Origin: Devosia sp. MC521
GTDB lineage: Bacteria; Pseudomonadota; Alphaproteobacteria; Rhizobiales; Devosiaceae
Direction: 5' to 3'
Assembly: GCF_014127105.1 (NCBI RefSeq)
Contig: NZ_CP059902.1
Coordinates: 62,001 to 126,000, forward strand
DNA: 64,000 bases
This document shows positions 17,210 through 25,081 of the stretch, one piece after another (position 1 is the first letter of the stretch; every line of letters starts with the position of its first letter). Below the pieces are notes generated by a model, which ran no database searches, was not told the DNA's origin, and saw only the letters and a list, made by a program, of their open reading frames with translations. The position numbers and the translations under genes were made by a program.

Positions 17210-18274
17210 ATGACACGTCTAGACCTGCGTACATTTGCTCAGATCGGTTTCAATGCGGCTAAGGGGCAATACCCACTCGCACAATTGCGTCACTTGCGGG
17301 CAGCTGGCGTGTCCGTCCAAAGCATCGAAACTTTAGCTACGCGGCACAGGCTTAAACCTATTTTTGCCTATCTGCTCTCGGAGGTGAACTGGGATACGGC
17401 CCTTCCCAAGCCAGCATATTACGTCGCGCGGCATCTCCATATGCGTCAACAATTATTGGAACTGGATCGTGCCCTCCAAAATGCTGGGGCGCGGGTGATT
17501 TTGCTCAAGGGCGCTATCCAGATTTTTCGGCCAATTTATCCGCGTCCCGGCCTTCGGCAGATGGCGGACTTGGATATATTGGTGAGCACCCCCCAAGCCC
17601 TGCAAGTCTTTGCAAAGCTCGGCTATATCACCGTGGATCCGGTAGACGAGTTTCCAACGACACTAGAGCTCAAAATCGGCGAGCATCACCTTGCGCCAAT
17701 TGGGCGAGAAGGAGATGCGGCGCGGGTCGAGCCGCATGTGCTATGCGTACCTCCCGCATATGTAGGTTTCCTCGGCGATGTCGAGGGCAGTGCCATCGCA
17801 GCTTCGGGAGCCCCTGGCCTGCTTATGCCCTCGCGCGTCGATCAGATCGTTATCACTCTTATCCACGCGCTCCGAGCCGACAGAAACAGCATGCATGGTG
17901 GATTGTTTCTACGCTCCTTTATCGAGCTGGAACTGTTGTACGAGGGGCTGGAGGCCTCTGAGCGCATTGCGCTAGAGAGAGCAATGAGTACGAAGACTAA
18001 TGCACGGTTGTGGGACGACTGGCGCGTCGTTGCTGACTGGGCGTTGCGCGGTGATAACAGCGCGCGCTGGCGGAGTGTCCGTGCAGCACAGCTGATTGCT
18101 GAAATCGAGTTAAGGCACCTCGGTAGCAGCGGAACGATGATCGCAGCGAGCCTCAATCTGCTCGCCGACATGACACGGCCGCAGTTCTGGAAACATGCAC
18201 GGCCCCAGAAATTTTTCGGTAAATTGTTTGATCGTGCTTTTTGGCGACGCCTGACTGCCTCTTTTAGAGCCTGA
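17210..18274 (+). CDS. PF14907-type nucleotidyltransferase family protein, intact acidic motif
   Basis: A 354-residue protein. The centre reads VILLKGAIQIFRPIYPRPGLRQMADLDILVS, i.e. the LLKG-GLR-x-DLD pattern of the NTP_transf_5 class; the two Asp should bind metal. The N- and C-termini are helical. Family members accompany HprK-related kinases, PqqD proteins and lasso-peptide genes (PadeN in paeninodin). The frame is open from a GTG at 17159, but that would place the start inside an inverted repeat, so I prefer the ATG at 17210. It is paralogous to the degenerate gene at 10666-11721. Confidence 0.78.
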   Translation: MTRLDLRTFAQIGFNAAKGQYPLAQLRHLRAAGVSVQSIETLATRHRLKPIFAYLLSEVNWDTALPKPAYYVARHLHMRQQLLELDRALQNAGARVILLKGAIQIFRPIYPRPGLRQMADLDILVSTPQALQVFAKLGYITVDPVDEFPTTLELKIGEHHLAPIGREGDAARVEPHVLCVPPAYVGFLGDVEGSAIAASGAPGLLMPSRVDQIVITLIHALRADRNSMHGGLFLRSFIELELLYEGLEASERIALERAMSTKTNARLWDDWRVVADWALRGDNSARWRSVRAAQLIAEIELRHLGSSGTMIAASLNLLADMTRPQFWKHARPQKFFGKLFDRAFWRRLTASFRA

Positions 18275-18398
18275 GGAAGTCCAGAAGTGTTTTCGGCGCT
18301 TGCCGTCCGGTCGGCTGTTGTCACCATGGCGAACACAGCACACACCCGCTTTTAACCACTCTTGTTCCAGAACTAAGCCTCGCGTTGGAGGGCAGGGC

Positions 18399-20186
18399 GT
18401 GTCGGGGGACAGATCGAGTTTGGAGCGCCGCGAGTGGGCGCTGGTCGGCGCTGTCTGGCTAGGCGCAGTAGTCGTGATGCTCTATCGCGTTTTCGCGGCA
18501 GGCGAGGCGCAGCCCCTTTTTGCGGACACCGACGACGCGATGCGGCTGGTTTTTGCGCGCGACTTTCTGAACGGTCAGCCGTGGTTTAATTTTATTGCGT
18601 ACCGGCTCAATACGCCTTTTGGCGCGGAGCTGCATTGGTCGCGCTTCGTCGATCTGCCAATCGCCGCCCTACTGGCCGTTTCGACTTGGGGTGTCGGCGC
18701 GAGCACGGCGGTGGTTGTCACCGGGGTGGTCTGGCCGCTGTTGCTCTTGGCCGTTTTGATTTATCTCACCGTGCGCATCACCAAAACCTTGGTGGGGCCA
18801 GAGGGTGTGCTTCCCGCTGCGCTTCTGCCCGTGCTGAACCCTGCGCTGATGGCCGAATTCTCACCGGGTCGGCTTGATCACCACAATGTCGTGGTCGTGC
18901 TGACCTTGGCGACGGTCTTGGCAACGCTTATCGGGCAGCGTCGCTCGGTCGGCGCATGGCTCGCGGGATTTTTCGCGGCCTTTTCTATCGCCGTGGCGAT
19001 TGAGGCTCTGCCTCTTGTCGCCGGAGCAATCTTGGCCTTTGGCCTTGCCTATGTGCTCGACGGACAAAAGCGCCATGCGATGATGCGCTTTGGAATAAGC
19101 TTTGCGCTCAGCAGCGCCTTCTTTCTCGCCACCGCGCGTATGCCGGATCGGTGGTTGGAAGCGGCATGTGATATGATCTCGCCAGTCTATGTGCTCGCCG
19201 CCGCTTTGGTTGGGCTGAGCTATTGCGCAGTCGCGCTGCTGCCCCAACAAAACCACGCGTTCGGCCGTTTGGCTTTGTTAGCGCTGTTCGGGGCGGGAAC
19301 ACTGAGCATTCTCGCTTTTACCTATCCGCAGTGCGTGCAAGGCCCCTACAGCACGCTCGACCCCTGGCTGCAGGCCAATTGGCTGAATAATATTGTCGAG
19401 GCAAGACCATGGCATGTGAGCCTCGTCGACGGACCGGTTTATGCTTTCGTGGTGACTGTGCCCGTGGTGTCGGGGCTTATCATCGGTGTGGTAGCGCTCA
19501 GGCGTGGCGTAAACATCGACCTTTGGCTGGCTCTGGTGTGCTTTCTGGCACTGGCCTGTCTTGCCATGCTGTTTCAGATCCGCGGAGCGCGTCTTGCCAC
19601 CAGCCTATCTGTCCCGATGGCAGCATGGTTGATTGTGGGGGCTCGGCAGAACTATCTTCGAAACACCAATATTTTGAGCACGCTGGGGCTGCTTGTAAGC
19701 TGGCTAGTCTCTGCAGGTGCAGTGCTGGGCCTTGGCGGCAATGCCGTATTGGCCCTGACAGGCAATGCGCCCTCGGCAGAGGCCTCTTTAGACATAGGCG
19801 CACGGCAAGAATGCCTACTGCCTGACGCGTTTGTCGATCTGGCAGGCTTGCCAGTTGAGCGGATCATGACGCCTATCGATCTGGGGGCGCATATGATGCT
19901 GTATACGCCGCACCATGTTGTGGCGGCGCCTTATCACCGTAACGAGCAGGGGGTGTTGGACGCCTTCCGCTTTTTCCAAAGCAGCGAAGCCGACGCTTTA
20001 GCGATTGCGCGCAAGCGCGGTCTGGGTTTGGTGGTCACATGCCCGTCCATGCCTGAAATGGGCGTCGAAAAATCCGGGGATGGTCGATCGCTTTTGAGCC
20101 TCATCGCCGCAGGGCAATTGCCCGAATGGTTGCATGAGGTGCCGTCTGCAGGCCCGCTCAAAGTCTACGCTATTGTGCCGGAATAA
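18399..20186 (+). CDS. Large polytopic membrane protein, STT3/GT-C-like
   Basis: A 595-residue protein with about ten hydrophobic segments. The first periplasmic loop reads FADTDDAMRLVFARDFLNGQ, the acidic position expected in GT-C transferases and oligosaccharyltransferases. Downstream, SPGRLDHHNVVVVLT resembles the loop motif of STT3/AglB relatives. The hydrophilic C-terminus would be periplasmic. I chose GTG 18399 because GGAGG lies seven bases upstream. Bacterial proteins of this kind are usually unassigned; a role in moving sugars or oligosaccharides fits the glycosyltransferases alongside. Confidence 0.7.
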   Translation: MSGDRSSLERREWALVGAVWLGAVVVMLYRVFAAGEAQPLFADTDDAMRLVFARDFLNGQPWFNFIAYRLNTPFGAELHWSRFVDLPIAALLAVSTWGVGASTAVVVTGVVWPLLLLAVLIYLTVRITKTLVGPEGVLPAALLPVLNPALMAEFSPGRLDHHNVVVVLTLATVLATLIGQRRSVGAWLAGFFAAFSIAVAIEALPLVAGAILAFGLAYVLDGQKRHAMMRFGISFALSSAFFLATARMPDRWLEAACDMISPVYVLAAALVGLSYCAVALLPQQNHAFGRLALLALFGAGTLSILAFTYPQCVQGPYSTLDPWLQANWLNNIVEARPWHVSLVDGPVYAFVVTVPVVSGLIIGVVALRRGVNIDLWLALVCFLALACLAMLFQIRGARLATSLSVPMAAWLIVGARQNYLRNTNILSTLGLLVSWLVSAGAVLGLGGNAVLALTGNAPSAEASLDIGARQECLLPDAFVDLAGLPVERIMTPIDLGAHMMLYTPHHVVAAPYHRNEQGVLDAFRFFQSSEADALAIARKRGLGLVVTCPSMPEMGVEKSGDGRSLLSLIAAGQLPEWLHEVPSAGPLKVYAIVPE

Positions 20187-20523
20187 GCCCGAGCTCGGCT
20201 TGTAATCGTTTGGAGAGGTTTGCAGCAACCAGCCGGCGTGCTTCCACGATATAGGCGCAAATGTCTTGCTCGGTCAGTGGGCTGCGATGGGAGATCGCCA
20301 CCCATCCGGCGCGGGCGAAGTAAGGCGCGGGGCGAATGCCTTCCACCTCAATCATCAGGGAAAAACTCATAGGCGACACTTTGAGCCAGATCTCGCCCGG
20401 GTCCTGGTCGAGCAAGCAAAACACCTTACCGCCAATCTTGGCGACAGAGTCGTCGCGCCATTGCCGGACCAGCGTTACGGCTGGAAGGCTTAAGACGAAG
20501 CTCTCAAACGGCTCCCGATGCAT
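20170..20523 (-). CDS. MmcQ/YjbR-family DNA-binding-like protein
   Basis: A 117-residue protein with the MmcQ/YjbR layout (MHREPFESFVLSLPAV, WRDDSVAKIGGKVFCLLDQD, IWLKVSP, WVAISHRSPLTEQDICAYIVEARRLVAANLSKRLQAE). These are small CyaY-like-fold proteins, often listed as double-wing DNA-binding proteins, of unknown role. The frame is open further upstream to 20676, but the ATG at 20521-20523 gives the family's length. A terminator for msrA lies just upstream. The 3' end overlaps the end of the plus-strand membrane protein gene by 17 bp. Confidence 0.8.
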   Translation of the reverse strand: MHREPFESFVLSLPAVTLVRQWRDDSVAKIGGKVFCLLDQDPGEIWLKVSPMSFSLMIEVEGIRPAPYFARAGWVAISHRSPLTEQDICAYIVEARRLVAANLSKRLQAELGLIPAQ

Positions 20524-20552
20524 GATCGCTGGATAAGTCACGGCCGGTCCGG

Positions 20553-20584
20553 AAAGAAAAAAGCGCCCCGACGGATCGGAGCGC
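20553..20584 (-). terminator. Rho-independent terminator after msrA
   Basis: GCGCCCCGA / TCGGAGCGC (20563-20584) makes a 9-bp stem with one G-U pair. On the minus strand it is followed by TTTTTTCTTTCC, directly after the msrA stop. Confidence 0.8.
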
Positions 20585-20618
20585 GAAATGCTTACCATGT
20601 GAGGGGACAGCGCCTCAA

Positions 20619-21269
20619 CTAGGCCGAGACGCCCAAGCCTATTGGGCAGCTGACGCCTGTGCCCGCCAAGCCGCAATAGCCATTGGGGTTTTTGGCAAGA
20701 TATTGCTGATGGTAGGTTTCTGCATAATAGAAGGGGCCGGCAGGGCCGACCTCCGTGGTGATAGGTCCCAAGCCACGCGCCAGCAGCGCCTCTTGATAGG
20801 CAGCGCGGCTTTTGTCGACCACTGCTGCTTGCTCGGGTGTCGTCGTGTAGATGGCGGACCGGTATTGCGTGCCCACATCATTGCCTTGGCGCATGCCTTG
20901 AGTTGGGTCGTGTTCTTCCCAGAAGGTCTTCAGCAGTGCCTCAAGCGAGATCTGCGTGGGGTCATAGACTACTTTAACAGCCTCGGTGTGACCGGTGAGG
21001 CCAGAGCAAGCTTCCTCATAGCTCGGGTTCGGCGTGTGCCCGCCTTGATACCCCACTGCAGTGACCAGAACGCCTGGTACTTGCCAGAAGAGGCGCTCGG
21101 CACCCCAGAAGCACCCGAGTGCGAGATAGATTGTCTGGCTCCCGTCGGCATAAGGCCCCTTCAGCTTCGTGCCATTGACGAAATGGTGTACGGCAATAGG
21201 CATCTCGGTAGCGCGGCCGGGCAGGGCTTCGCTGGCAGAAGGAAGAGTAGCTGGCTTGCGGAAAAACAT
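20619..21269 (-). CDS. msrA: Peptide-methionine (S)-S-oxide reductase MsrA
   Basis: A 216-residue enzyme that repairs methionine S-sulfoxide. The catalytic motif [14 protein letters not shown] is intact, followed by [38 protein letters not shown] and [26 protein letters not shown], all MsrA hallmarks. Resolving Cys candidates are near the C-terminus ([13 protein letters not shown]). I take the ATG at 21267-21269; the longer frame to 21404 adds unrelated sequence. Single gene with its own terminator. Confidence 0.95.
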   Translation of the reverse strand: MFFRKPATLPSASEALPGRATEMPIAVHHFVNGTKLKGPYADGSQTIYLALGCFWGAERLFWQVPGVLVTAVGYQGGHTPNPSYEEACSGLTGHTEAVKVVYDPTQISLEALLKTFWEEHDPTQGMRQGNDVGTQYRSAIYTTTPEQAAVVDKSRAAYQEALLARGLGPITTEVGPAGPFYYAETYHQQYLAKNPNGYCGLAGTGVSCPIGLGVSA

Positions 21270-21345
21270 GAACCGCTCCTGTGTCTGCGTTTGAGGCTGT
21301 GTACCCCATATGGGGATTGGAGCGGCGAAGCGCCAGAGCTGGAGG

Positions 21346-21669
21346 TTAGATGTACTCAGGCTGCAAAAAGCGTTCGCGGCGCGGGCGACGCCCCACCAGC
21401 GCAAGAACTATCCCCAGGATTCCGAACACCGCAAAAGCAGGGTAACCCAACAAAGCCGAGAGTCCGGTCTGCAGCATGTCTGCAAAGTAACGGCTTCCTA
21501 CGAAAGAGAATGTCGCCTCGAGCGTGGACGGGTTCAGTTGGGTCCAGAAGTTTTCAAGGCTAGTCCAAGTAATTGACTTGGAGGCGAGGGATTTTGTACC
21601 GTCGATGATCAGCATAATCAGGCTGAGGGCGATAATCCATGTGCCCAAAAACCTCAAAACTGCGCGCAT
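21346..21669 (-). CDS. Small two-helix membrane protein, unknown function
   Basis: A 107-residue protein with an N-terminal helix ([19 protein letters not shown]), a central soluble stretch ([11 protein letters not shown]...) and a second hydrophobic segment ([25 protein letters not shown]), ending in a basic RRPRRER tail. This pattern recurs as conserved small inner-membrane proteins in Hyphomicrobiales (PetM-like naming is sometimes seen). No function can be assigned. It lies between msrA and the tRNA-Ser gene; the start was chosen at ATG 21667-21669. Confidence 0.7.
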   Translation of the reverse strand: MRAVLRFLGTWIIALSLIMLIIDGTKSLASKSITWTSLENFWTQLNPSTLEATFSFVGSRYFADMLQTGLSALLGYPAFAVFGILGIVLALVGRRPRRERFLQPEYI

Positions 21670-21894
21670 ACTACCCTCTTCCGTTCGTGGGGCGGAGAAA
21701 CACAGTTGTCGGCGCAACCCTTCCACCCCTCATGTCGGCCATCTTATCACCCTCGCTGGTAAGCTGAAACGGATGATGGTGATAAACTCAAGAATGTGGG
21801 TGAACGATCCCTTGCGTCCGAAACGATCCTGAGTATATTGCGCCTCGCTCGCAGGGATTTCCAACCCCTATCGGTTCGTCCGAAACAGCGATGC

Positions 21895-21984
21895 GGAGAG
21901 GTGGCCGAGTGGTCGAAGGCGCACGCCTGGAAAGTGTGTAGGCGGGGAACCGTCTCAAGGGTTCGAATCCCTTTCTCTCCGCCA
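21895..21984 (+). tRNA. tRNA-Ser (anticodon GGA)
   Basis: Acceptor stem GGAGAGG pairs with TCTCTCC (last pair G-U), the D-loop contains GGCCGAGTGGTCGAAGGC, the anticodon loop is CTGGAAA with GGA, a long variable arm follows as in class II tRNAs, and the T-loop is GGTTCGAATCC. The discriminator is G and CCA (21982-21984) is encoded. The 3' end is the integration site of the element that follows. Confidence 0.95.
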
Positions 21985-21986
21985 TT
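21968..21986 (+). repeat. attL: 19-bp direct repeat in the 3' end of tRNA-Ser
   Basis: TCCCTTTCTCTCCGCCATT occurs here and again at 34829-34847. It covers the T-stem 3' side and acceptor 3' side of the tRNA plus the CCA, the usual tyrosine-recombinase target. A recombinase gene starts 77 bp downstream. Confidence 0.88.
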
Positions 21987-22062
21987 CACAACCCATTGAT
22001 TTTATTGAATATTCGACATTTCGGGCGGGAATTGTACCCAGCAATGTACCCGAGGCGGTCGC

Positions 22063-23651
22063 ATGCACCTTACGGCTCGTCCCAGCGGCTGGCGATTCCA
22101 GATCCGAATCCCGCGTTCCCTTGAGCCCGCTTTCGGCACCGTGCCGGTCAGGCTGAACCTTGGTCCCTTACCGAAACGTCCAGCATTACGGGTGGCGCGT
22201 TTACTGGCCGGTCACGCCGAGAGGCTATTCCGTTCGGTGGAAAACGGGGGAAGCATGGCCAATATGGACCGCGACGATTTGGTCGAAGAGCTGCAAGCAT
22301 TGTTGGTGCAGGTGCTGGCCGATGCTGAAGCGACCATCGCAAACCTGCACAGGCAGCGGGAGATAGAGGTCAAGACGGTAACGCTGCGCTTGCAGACCGA
22401 GCGGTATCGGGACCAAATGGCTACTCAGGAACGACTCCAATTGCTGGGTGGTCGGCTCATCGGCTTGCGGGAAACCGTCCAGCAGCTTCCGGCCCTGCAA
22501 CGCGACGGTATATTGGCGCAGTTGGGTGAGTTGAAAGACTTAGTCCAGATGTCGCTGGACGGCGGCGCAGTGCGTCCGCTGCTGCTGGACGAACTTGCAA
22601 AATGGACTCCGCTGCGGAAGGGACATGCCGCCGACAAGAAAGTCAAAACCGACGACAACCGTATCCGCGACTTCGTAACGTTCGCTGGTGACAGGCCCGT
22701 GAACAAGTACAAGTTCTCGGACCTCCAAGCCTTCACCAATCTTCTGGCGCGGGTTCCGGCCAATATGGTCAAGGACCCCAGGTTGAGGGCCATGAGTCGG
22801 GAGCAGGCCGCCGATTAGACGACCTGCCGGTGGCGCACCGCCTTGACACGCTGACCGGCAAGGCCATCGACGCCAACTACCTATCGCCGCTGCGCATGTT
22901 CTTCCGCGACATGGCGGCGAACCATGACTTCCGTTCACCTATGGCCGACATGAGCCCAAGGATTCCACCCAATGCCCGGGAATCGGTCGAGCGGGTACCG
23001 TTTACGGTGGACGAGTTGAATATCTGGTTCAAAGCCGCAGCTAAAGAGAAGCGGCCCGACCTCAAGTGGCTGCCATTACTGGCGACGTTGACCGGCGCGC
23101 GGGTGGGCGAGCTTATCAATTTGCAGGGCAAGGACGTCTACAAGGTGAACGATACGCTGTGGGTTGCTGATCTAACCACCGACTTGGTGATCGAGGGCGA
23201 GGACACGAAACGGCAGATCAAAAACAAGGGCAGCCGTCGCCTATTTGCCCTGCACTCCATTCTGGAGGAAACGGCGTTCCTCGATTATTGCACGAAGAGA
23301 AAGGGCGAGGACTGGCTGTTTCCTGCGGCCCATCGGCATGGGAAGGAGGCCGTGAAAGACCCGGCCAGCGCGGCGTCCAAGCGCCTCAACGCTCGTTTGG
23401 TGGCGGTGGGGATCCATCGCCCGTATGAGACGACATTCCACTCAAGCCGCCACACCGCCAAGGACATTATGCGTGTCGCCAAGATCGACCCGCGCACCGC
23501 AGATCGTCAGACCGGCCATGCCATGAAGACGGCAGGCGATGCCTACGGTTCGAAGACCTTGTTGATCGAGGAGGTCGAGGTGCTGGCGGCACTAGCGTTG
23601 CCGCAGGGGCTGGACCTGTCGCCTTATTTGATCAAAAAGATACTACGTTGA
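22063..23651 (+). pseudogene. Tyrosine recombinase/integrase of the element (frameshifted)
   Basis: Two frames make one integrase. The first (from 22063, stop near 22818) starts MHLTARPSGWRFQIRIPRSL, a DUF6538-like N-terminus, then a coiled region. The second (from about 22830 to 23651) has the core-binding domain end and the catalytic domain: Arg in TLTGARVGELINL, HSSRH in TTFHSSRHTAKDI, His in TGHAM and Tyr in DAYGSKT. The switch occurs between 22800 and 22830. Either a real frameshift has disabled it, so that the element is now stuck, or the sequence has a base error there. All catalytic residues remain. Confidence 0.85.
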
Positions 23652-23672
23652 CCGGAGAAATAACTTGGCCAA

Positions 23673-24446
23673 TCATCTTAAAAAATCAGCCACGCCAAGC
23701 AGTGGTTTCGACATCGAACCGTAAACTGACTTCTGGATAACATAGCCAACAACAGTGCATCGTGACATCGTCACGTATTTCTCGTCCATGCCGGATCGAA
23801 GTTGCGCAACGCTGAACTGGTTCAATCCGTCTGTAATCTGATCGGCGGCTGATCCTGGTATCAAGCGATCAAGCCCTCCAGTCGTTACGTCATTGGAGAG
23901 CCCAGTTCTCTCCACAAAGCGTCGAACGTGCTCATCGTCACTCTGCCGAGCGGCATCGATTTCATAGGCGATGAAATCGTTCGACGCACCGTACTTCTTG
24001 CAAAGTACATCGGTGAAACGTGCTGCACACGTCATCAATGCAGCGTTGACCTGGCCTCTATTCGATTGCTCTGACGACATTTTCGCAAGGTTATCATATC
24101 CAAAACCACCACGATCCGCTGCCTCAAGCATCCATAGGCTGCTTTGCGCGGAAGGATGTCCAAGGCTGGCGCCTTTGTACCAGCAGTCCGCAGCGGCATC
24201 GAAACTCCACGGACTTATGAGACCTGAGCCGTGGATAATCGATAGGTTGTAAAGCGCCGACACATGTCCACCGCTGGCGGCAATCTGGAAATGTTGGCTG
24301 GCTTCTTCGAAGCGACTGGATTGAAGGCTCACAACCCCTTTGGTGTATTCGGCTTCTGTGTCGTTGCTATTGCTTTTGAAGAAGGGATTCTGAAATAGGG
24401 CCACTGATGTCTCGCTTCGAAAAAATGCAATGCCAAATGTTATCAA
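23673..24446 (-). CDS. Sel1/TPR-like repeat protein, unknown function
   Basis: A 257-residue protein. Residues about 30-115 have two to three Sel1-like repeats: YTKGVVSLQSSRFEEASQHFQIAASGGHVSALYNLSIIHGSG followed by DAAADCWYKGASLGHPSAQSSLWMLEAADRGG. Such repeats form helical scaffolds for protein contacts. The C-terminal half matches nothing I know. No clear signal peptide is seen, although the N-terminus is mildly hydrophobic. Convergent with the integrase (22 bp apart) and therefore probably cargo or an island regulator; function unknown. Confidence 0.65.
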   Translation of the reverse strand: MITFGIAFFRSETSVALFQNPFFKSNSNDTEAEYTKGVVSLQSSRFEEASQHFQIAASGGHVSALYNLSIIHGSGLISPWSFDAAADCWYKGASLGHPSAQSSLWMLEAADRGGFGYDNLAKMSSEQSNRGQVNAALMTCAARFTDVLCKKYGASNDFIAYEIDAARQSDDEHVRRFVERTGLSNDVTTGGLDRLIPGSAADQITDGLNQFSVAQLRSGMDEKYVTMSRCTVVGYVIQKSVYGSMSKPLLGVADFLR

Positions 24447-24723
24447 AGGGGTGTTGCCGCAGTGCTTACTGGTCCGATTATACCAGATTATACCAGATCA
24501 ATCACCGTAACTGGTCTAGCGGAATGTTACGATGGTTGATCCGCAGTTCATGCCGAGGTCCGTCCGCTATTTAATTGCTCCCGGCCCTCGTCCCGCCGTC
24601 AGGATTGACCTGCCGAATGCGTGCTGGCGGACCGATCTGTCGATTTGTCCGTACCTGACTGTTGCGGTATTATGTTACCACATATATTGTAGTTCCAGAT
24701 CAGGAACAGGGGAGCCAGCCATG

Positions 24724-24785
24724 CCGCCGGTCCGGCGGCAACTGGGCAGGGGGCAGGCCCCCGTGCACCCCCCAGAAAGACGAGG
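24724..24785 (+). other. Candidate origin of transfer (oriT)
   Basis: Immediately upstream of the relaxosome gene are two adjacent hairpins: CCGCCGG-T-CCGGCGG (24724-24738) and GGGGGC-AG-GCCCCC (24749-24762), followed by GTGCACCCCCC. A nick site normally lies in the single strand just 3' of such a hairpin. The rest of the gap 24447-24723 shows only a short tandem repeat ATTATACCAG (near 24478) and no gene. Confidence 0.5.
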
Positions 24786-24790
24786 TGGAT

Positions 24791-25081
24791 ATGCGTTCGT
24801 GCAACAAGCGGTTCGAGATGCGTCTTCCCGAATGGGAAAAGCACACTGCCGAGACCATGGCCCAGAGCCGGGGCATCACCGTCTCTGAACTTCTTCGCCG
24901 TGCCCTGCGTGCACATGCCGGGTTGCCGGAGCCGTTGGGCGAGGAAGACCGTAATTCCATTGTGGCCCTTCGCCGTCGCATCAACGCCATCGAATCACGC
25001 CTCGAGGCCGGTGATGTTGCCGAGATTGCTGCTGACTTGATGCAGGCCCGTGCAGACGCACAAGCATTGCTGAGGCGATAG
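24791..25081 (+). CDS. Relaxosome accessory protein, ribbon-helix-helix (MobC-like)
   Basis: A 96-residue protein. The N-terminus RFEMRLPEWEKHTAETMAQSRGITVSELLRRALRAHAG has the beta-strand and two-helix pattern of ribbon-helix-helix DNA-binding proteins; the C-terminus is a helix probably used for dimerisation. The start at 24791 has AGGTGG seven bases upstream. It ends directly against the ATG of the relaxase gene (TAG then ATG), as expected for a plasmid mob operon. It would bind the oriT region just upstream. Confidence 0.78.
   Translation: MRSCNKRFEMRLPEWEKHTAETMAQSRGITVSELLRRALRAHAGLPEPLGEEDRNSIVALRRRINAIESRLEAGDVAEIAADLMQARADAQALLRR

Noticed and set aside
10666..18274. Lasso-peptide biosynthesis cluster
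   Set aside because: PqqD-, HprK- and PF14907-type genes fit, but no asparagine-synthetase-like cyclase, no B2-type protease and no precursor peptide are visible, so I do not call it a lasso cluster.
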